Shown here: positions 59,916 to 64,000 of the stretch, piece by piece
Layout: each line of letters opens with the position of its first letter
How positions within the stretch are numbered: the first letter of the stretch is position 1
Assembly: GCA_003249225.1 (NCBI GenBank)
Contig: QKJQ01000021.1
Span: 80,598 to 144,597, forward strand
DNA from: Clostridia bacterium
GTDB lineage: Bacteria > Bacillota > Clostridia > Lachnospirales > Lachnospiraceae
DNA length: 64,000 bases
Direction: 5' to 3'
Program-made: the position numbers and the translations under genes
The notes under the pieces: generated by a model
What the model was told of the DNA's origin: nothing
The model's database searches: none
What the model saw: the letters and a program-made list of their open reading frames with translations, nothing else

Positions 59916-61394
59916 GTGACGGAAGCTGCATCATCAGGAAGTACAACAGCCAGTACTTCAAATGAAAATGAGATTACGACCGTGAAGATAAGCTATCCTG
60001 TTATTATGGTAGTACCATCGGAAGAAGGCACTTTGCAGGTACAGAATGCAATTAATGACTACCTTGAGGGTAAGGGGGAAGATGTAAGAATAGAGCTTGA
60101 GGCTGTTGATGTATCGACTTACAATGATCAGATGGATATGGCTCTTGCAGGTGGTGAAGGTGTAGATATTTATTGTCCGTTTACCGGATTGGCTGCAGCA
60201 ATTGCAACAAATCAGGTGGTTCCGCTCAATAATTATCTTGAAAATGAATTAAAAGATACAATAGCACTTATGGGAGAAGAATGGCTGAAACCATCCACCT
60301 ATAATGGGAATGTTTATGCAATTCCTTGTTACAAGGGAGTAATCCTCGAACCATATTTTATATGTCGTAAGGATATCGCGGATGCATTGAATTTTGATAT
60401 GGACAGCATAAAATCAGTAAAGGATATTGAGCCATTGCTTACTCTGGTGAAAGAAAACTATCCTGACATGTATCCGCTTGTACCTACAGGCGGAAGCGGT
60501 GGTGGCAACACCTTGATGATCGATTACTCACTGAACGGTGTACAAGGCTATCAGATAGATTATTTTAATTATGGTGTATGCATTGAAGGCGGCGATTTAA
60601 CTGTTAAAAATTATTATAATACTGACTTTTTCAAAGAATCTTGTGCAGTTGCTTATGACTGGAATCAGAAAGGGCTGATTATGCCGGATGCATCACTTAC
60701 CTCTGATATGTCCACCGATCTTCTTGGATCAGAACAGGCTTTCTCTGTAATCACTGGATACGGTTATGTACCGGAAAGCGTTGAAGCAACTTATAAGAGC
60801 AGATGTAATGGATATGACTTTTATGCAATATCTTTGAATAAAACCCTTATGACCTCGGGCAGTATGAATGTTAACTGGAGTATTGCTTATACCTGCGAAA
60901 ATCCATCTGCAGCAGCAAAAGTTCTTAATCTGCTTTATACAGATGAATATGTACTGAATCTGGTTATCTTTGGTGTTGAGGGAATTGATTATGTAAAGAA
61001 CAGTGACGGAACGATATCCTATCCCGAAGGACTGGATATGAATACCGTTCCTTATACAGCAGCACTTTCCTGTGGTATAGTAGGCAACATGTTCAAACAG
61101 TATGCACTAACAGGAAATACAGATCCGAAAGATGTTGAATATATGCTTGAGAACAATAGGAACGGACAGTATTCAGCAGCCTTTGGTTTTCATCTTGATG
61201 CTACAAATATCACTTCACAATGTTCTGCAGTGGATAATATAATTCAGCAGTACCAGTATTCCCTGCTTTGTGGAGAAGTCAATCCGGATGAGGTGATTCC
61301 CCAATTTGTGTCAGCGCTTGAGTCAGCAGGACTAAATGATATAATATCAGAAACGCAGTCACAGCTGGATGTTTGGGCATTAGAAAATAAATAG
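59916..61394 (+). CDS. sugar ABC substrate-binding protein lacking its signal peptide (importer 4)
   Basis: The intact mature domain of a LipO-class oligosaccharide-binding protein: 492 residues from a GTG, or about 508 from the frame that joins the broken start at 59868. It is paralogous to the importer 1 protein: compare YTAALSCGIVGN with YTAQLSCGTLGN, and NIIQQYQYSLLCGEVNPDEV with its counterpart. As read, it cannot be exported or lipidated, so importer 4 would lack its receptor unless the protein of importer 1 substitutes. The GTG has no ribosome site. The likely status is a recent pseudogene or a sequencing error. Confidence 0.75.
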   Translation: MTEAASSGSTTASTSNENEITTVKISYPVIMVVPSEEGTLQVQNAINDYLEGKGEDVRIELEAVDVSTYNDQMDMALAGGEGVDIYCPFTGLAAAIATNQVVPLNNYLENELKDTIALMGEEWLKPSTYNGNVYAIPCYKGVILEPYFICRKDIADALNFDMDSIKSVKDIEPLLTLVKENYPDMYPLVPTGGSGGGNTLMIDYSLNGVQGYQIDYFNYGVCIEGGDLTVKNYYNTDFFKESCAVAYDWNQKGLIMPDASLTSDMSTDLLGSEQAFSVITGYGYVPESVEATYKSRCNGYDFYAISLNKTLMTSGSMNVNWSIAYTCENPSAAAKVLNLLYTDEYVLNLVIFGVEGIDYVKNSDGTISYPEGLDMNTVPYTAALSCGIVGNMFKQYALTGNTDPKDVEYMLENNRNGQYSAAFGFHLDATNITSQCSAVDNIIQQYQYSLLCGEVNPDEVIPQFVSALESAGLNDIISETQSQLDVWALENK

Positions 61395-61425
61395 TATAAT
61401 ATTGTAATATAATTTCTGCAAAGGG

Positions 61426-61470
61426 AATCAACCCTGGATTCTGGTAGGAAAAGAATCTGGGGTTGATTTT
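61426..61470 (+). terminator. 17-bp hairpin between importer 4 binding protein and permeases
   Basis: AATCAACCCTGGATTCT pairs with AGAATCTGGGGTTGATT (two wobble pairs) around a 9-base loop, and four T follow. It resembles the hairpins after the binding proteins of importers 2 and 3. Confidence 0.85.
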
Positions 61471-61496
61471 CTACGATAATTTTATGGAGGTAATAG

Positions 61497-62435
61497 ATGG
61501 ATGTTATCAACCCAAAAGAAAACAGGAAAAGGCATATAAGAAAAACGTCAAGAGTAAACTATGTTCCTCTTTTTTTGATGATGCTACCAGGAATCCTGTA
61601 TTTACTAGCAAATAACTATTTACCAATGTTTGGTATTATTATAGCTTTTAAAAAACTAGATTATTCAAAGGGAATTCTTTTTAGTGATTGGTGTGGTTTG
61701 GATAATTTCGAGTATCTATTTAAGACAAGAGATGCTTTTATAATGATTCGGAATACTTTGGTTTACAATCTGATTTTTATAACTCTTGGTCTGGTAGTCG
61801 CTTTATCAATCGCCATAATGATGACAGAAATAGGGAAAAAGAAAATTGCTAAGTTCATTCAGCCGGCGATATGTTTTCCGAATATGATATCGATAATAAT
61901 CGTTGCATACCTGGTCTATGCATTTCTTGGAAGTAATGGGTTTATTAATAATACACTGTTAAATGGAAATGGGATCAAATGGTATAGTGAAGCGAAGCGA
62001 TGGCCATTTATTCTGGTTATTGTAAACCTGTGGAAAACAGCCGGATACAGCTCAATCATATACATTGCCAGTATTTCGGGTATTGATGGAAGTCTTTATG
62101 AAGCGGCAAAACTGGACGGTGCTTCAAAGATGCAGCAGATCCGCTGCATCACTCTTCCGATAATCAAACCTATGATAATTCTGATGTTGCTACTGTCAAT
62201 CAGTAAAATATTTAATTCAGATTTTGGATTGTTTCTTCAGGTACCAATGAACTCAGGTATGTTATTTTCAACAACACAGACCATTGATACTTATGTTTAT
62301 CGCTCTCTGATGGAGTTGAATAATATCGGGATGTCTTCTGCAGCAAGTGTCTTTCAGTCAGTTATCGGTTTTGTACTTGTAATGTTATCAAATGCTTTTG
62401 TGAGAAAATTTGATAGCGATAGTGCATTATTTTAG
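61497..62435 (+). CDS. LplB-type sugar ABC permease (importer 4)
   Basis: A 312-residue permease with contact loop YEAAKLDGASKMQQIRCITLP near 200. The N-terminal GILYLLANNYLPMFGIIIAF and the SDWCGLDNFEYLFK loop match importer 1, so the two systems are paralogs. GGAGG precedes the ATG. Confidence 0.93.
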   Translation: MDVINPKENRKRHIRKTSRVNYVPLFLMMLPGILYLLANNYLPMFGIIIAFKKLDYSKGILFSDWCGLDNFEYLFKTRDAFIMIRNTLVYNLIFITLGLVVALSIAIMMTEIGKKKIAKFIQPAICFPNMISIIIVAYLVYAFLGSNGFINNTLLNGNGIKWYSEAKRWPFILVIVNLWKTAGYSSIIYIASISGIDGSLYEAAKLDGASKMQQIRCITLPIIKPMIILMLLLSISKIFNSDFGLFLQVPMNSGMLFSTTQTIDTYVYRSLMELNNIGMSSAASVFQSVIGFVLVMLSNAFVRKFDSDSALF

Positions 62436-62444
62436 GAGGGAAAA

Positions 62445-63347
62445 ATGAAAAAGAAACAGGGTAGTTCTGAAAAACGATTTCAAACAATTTCTCTTATGAT
62501 TATGTTGCTGATTACTGTATTTTGTCTTATGCCATTTTTATTGATGCTGGCTGCTTCTGTAACAGATGAGAATGTTTTAATAAGAGAAGGGTATAAATTT
62601 TGGCCCTCAAAAGTTAATTTTGGTGCTTATAAGTATCTTTGGGCAAAAAGGGAGACAATATTCAGTGCCTATGGAATATCAATTTTTGTAACGGCAATTG
62701 GAACTTTTGTCAACGTTGCATTGACCTCTCTATTTGCGTATCCATTATCAAGAACAGATTTTAAGTACAGAAATTTCTTTGCCTTTTTTATATTTTTTAC
62801 GATACTTTTTAATGGAGGTATGACAGCATCTTATATAATATGGACACAAATATTTCATATAAAGAATACCGTATGGGCTTTGTTGGTTCCTAATTATTTA
62901 TTAGGCGCGTTTAACATTTTGCTCGTTAGGAATTACTACACAGCGAGTATTCCTGCTTCACTTTTGGAAGCAGCAAAAGTTGACGGAGCTAAAGAACTTA
63001 CAATCTATGCAAAGATTATTCTGCCACTTTCGAAACCAGTCATTATAACAATTGCTTTATTTTCGGGAATGGCTTATTGGAATGACTGGATTAATGGTTT
63101 ATATTATATAACGAATACAAAGTTTTATAGTATTAATGTATATCTAAATCGCTTGATGAATAACATTACATTTCTGAAAAGTTCCTCTTCAATCACAGAA
63201 GGAGCTAACTTGGCGGGACTTGATCTGCCAAGTGTAGGAATTCGTATGTCCATTGCAGTAATAGCGATTCTTCCTGTATTAATCATTTTTCCAATGATAC
63301 AAGCACAGCTAATCAAAGGAGTTGTAATCGGTGGGGTTAAAGGATAG
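62445..63347 (+). CDS. YtcP-type sugar ABC permease (importer 4)
   Basis: A 300-residue permease with contact loop LEAAKVDGAKELTIYAKIILP and C-terminal IKGVVIGGVKG. It is paralogous to the importer 1 permease at 31254 (shared FNGG-ASYxxW and IFHIKNTxWALxxPNYL). It is the last gene of the plus-strand locus; no ATPase follows. Confidence 0.93.
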   Translation: MKKKQGSSEKRFQTISLMIMLLITVFCLMPFLLMLAASVTDENVLIREGYKFWPSKVNFGAYKYLWAKRETIFSAYGISIFVTAIGTFVNVALTSLFAYPLSRTDFKYRNFFAFFIFFTILFNGGMTASYIIWTQIFHIKNTVWALLVPNYLLGAFNILLVRNYYTASIPASLLEAAKVDGAKELTIYAKIILPLSKPVIITIALFSGMAYWNDWINGLYYITNTKFYSINVYLNRLMNNITFLKSSSSITEGANLAGLDLPSVGIRMSIAVIAILPVLIIFPMIQAQLIKGVVIGGVKG

Positions 63348-63667
63348 AAAATTATTTAATGTTTTTGGTAACCGTCAAACTAAAAAAATAAACAGAAGCA
63401 GACCTGTCGGAGAATAGCCGGCAAGTCTGCTTTATTGATAGCACTGACTTTCCTGTTACATGGCTCTTTACATAGGATGAATTTGAAACTAATAATCTGA
63501 CGCATTGCAATCTGCAGCCACCAAGGATCTTGAATTCTAAGGAAGAACAATAATAAGAAGAACAACAATACCAATTATCAAGCCCCGAACCAAGAAAGGA
63601 ACGTAATTATTTTAATACATGTATGTACAGAAAGAATGAAAATCAGAAACAAAATTTATTTCGAGTT
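63348..63667. other. convergent intergenic region
   Basis: About 320 bases between the last permease and the minus-strand isomerase. Only the bidirectional terminator at 63396 is recognisable. Confidence 0.6.
63396..63435. terminator. bidirectional terminator
   Basis: AAGCAGAC and CGG pair with CCG and GTCTGCTT, with one mismatch and one wobble inside. A T-run follows on plus, and seven T follow on minus. It separates the ABC operon from the isomerase gene. Confidence 0.85.
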
Positions 63668-64000
63668 TTAGGCAAAAGGATTCTCTGTCTTATAAAGCAT
63701 ACCCTTTGGCTGATTGAATCCGATATCCGTAACGCCAAGATACTTAAATACTTCAAATAACTGCTTTCCGAAATGTCCAAAAGCAACCGCACCGTGGTGA
63801 GGATAGTTCTTCTCGATCAATACATGACGGTAGAAACGTCCCATTTCCGGAATAGCGAAGATACCGATACCACCAAAGGAACGGGTAGCAACCGGGAGAA
63901 CTTCACCCTCTGCAACATAAGCGGTAAGTCTTGTATCAGCTGTGCTCTGCAGACGGAAGAAAGTGATTTCGCCAGGAATGATGTCGCCCTCTAAGGTTCC
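63668..64000 (-). CDS. L-fucose/L-arabinose isomerase family protein (COG2407), C-terminal part
   Basis: The last 110 codons of a larger gene, cut by the window edge. The text EGDIIPGEITFFRLQSTADT, PHHGAVAFGHFGKQLFEVFKYLG and the final FNQPKGMLYKTENPF are the C-terminal domain of the FucI-like isomerases common in clostridia. The His-His of PHHGAVAFGH probably contributes to the active site. Members interconvert an aldose (L-fucose, L-arabinose or D-arabinose) and its ketose. Given GH51/GH43 and GH29 next door, L-arabinose or L-fucose are the likely substrates. It is convergent with the ABC operon. Confidence 0.88.
   Translation of the reverse strand, partial: GTLEGDIIPGEITFFRLQSTADTRLTAYVAEGEVLPVATRSFGGIGIFAIPEMGRFYRHVLIEKNYPHHGAVAFGHFGKQLFEVFKYLGVTDIGFNQPKGMLYKTENPFA

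Noticed and set aside
63773..63994. 73-codon plus-strand frame at the right edge
   Set aside because: It is a shadow of the isomerase coding sequence on the minus strand, which matches a known family.
1..64000. mobile element or prophage
   Set aside because: No transposase, integrase, terminal repeats or phage structural genes were seen on either strand.

Overview
The window looks like a chromosome segment of an anaerobic, plant-polysaccharide-degrading Firmicute, most likely a Lachnospiraceae-type Clostridium. This rests on the rex-adhE fermentation pair, a DUF5688 protein, a T-box leader, strong GGAGG ribosome sites, and many intracellular glycoside hydrolases with CUT1 transporters, YesM/YesN-type regulation and AraC regulators. 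No phage, transposase, integrase, CRISPR array or rRNA was seen. One tRNA gene (Arg, CCG) is present.

Region 1 to 9.5 kb: core metabolism and signalling. On the minus strand are a small [2Fe-2S] ferredoxin, an APH-like phosphotransferase, adhE, rex (with a near-consensus Rex operator) and a LysR regulator. On the plus strand are an NfeD-like protein with an SPFH/stomatin protein, then an AgrA/AgrC-like LytTR regulator and GHKL kinase whose 3' end runs into a 22-bp tandem repeat.

Region 9.9 to 21 kb: an AraC regulator followed by an unusual alpha-toroid plus VOC fusion protein, a DUF5688 protein, a membrane-anchored protein with a Pro/Thr/Ser linker, a small unknown protein, tRNA-Arg, an RluF-type pseudouridine synthase with a ~480-residue repetitive tail overlapping ligA, and metA behind a T-box leader. 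Cys142 and Glu111 in MetA point to homoserine O-acetyltransferase activity.

Region 21 to 63.3 kb: a large hemicellulose-oligosaccharide locus made of modules, most of them headed by a divergent or adjacent regulator. (A) AraC / GH43 + GNAT-like protein. (B) YesM-YesN two-component system, ABC importer 1, Nif3-like protein. (C) ABC importer 2. (D) AraC / CE2 esterase, SGNH hydrolase, P-loop kinase, GH13_18 phosphorylase, GH43 with Ig-like module. (E) AraC / GH29, DUF3237, CE1 esterase. (F) LacI / GH51, ABC importer 3, GH43, GH39, ABC importer 4. None of the hydrolases has a visible signal peptide, so the picture is import of decorated oligosaccharides (arabino-, acetyl-, perhaps feruloyl- and fucosyl-xylan fragments) and cytoplasmic breakdown. 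No ABC ATPase is encoded, so a shared MsmX/MsmK-type ATPase elsewhere is expected. Strong hairpins follow three of the four binding-protein genes. The binding protein of importer 4 has lost its signal peptide through a deletion and frameshift.

Region 63.4 to 64 kb: a convergent terminator, then the C-terminal end of a FucI/COG2407-type sugar isomerase on the minus strand, cut by the window edge.

I found no clearly new molecular system. The most unusual items are the toroid-VOC fusion, the repetitive tail on the RluF-like enzyme, the GH13_18 phosphorylase paired with an unassigned P-loop kinase, and the broken binding-protein gene.
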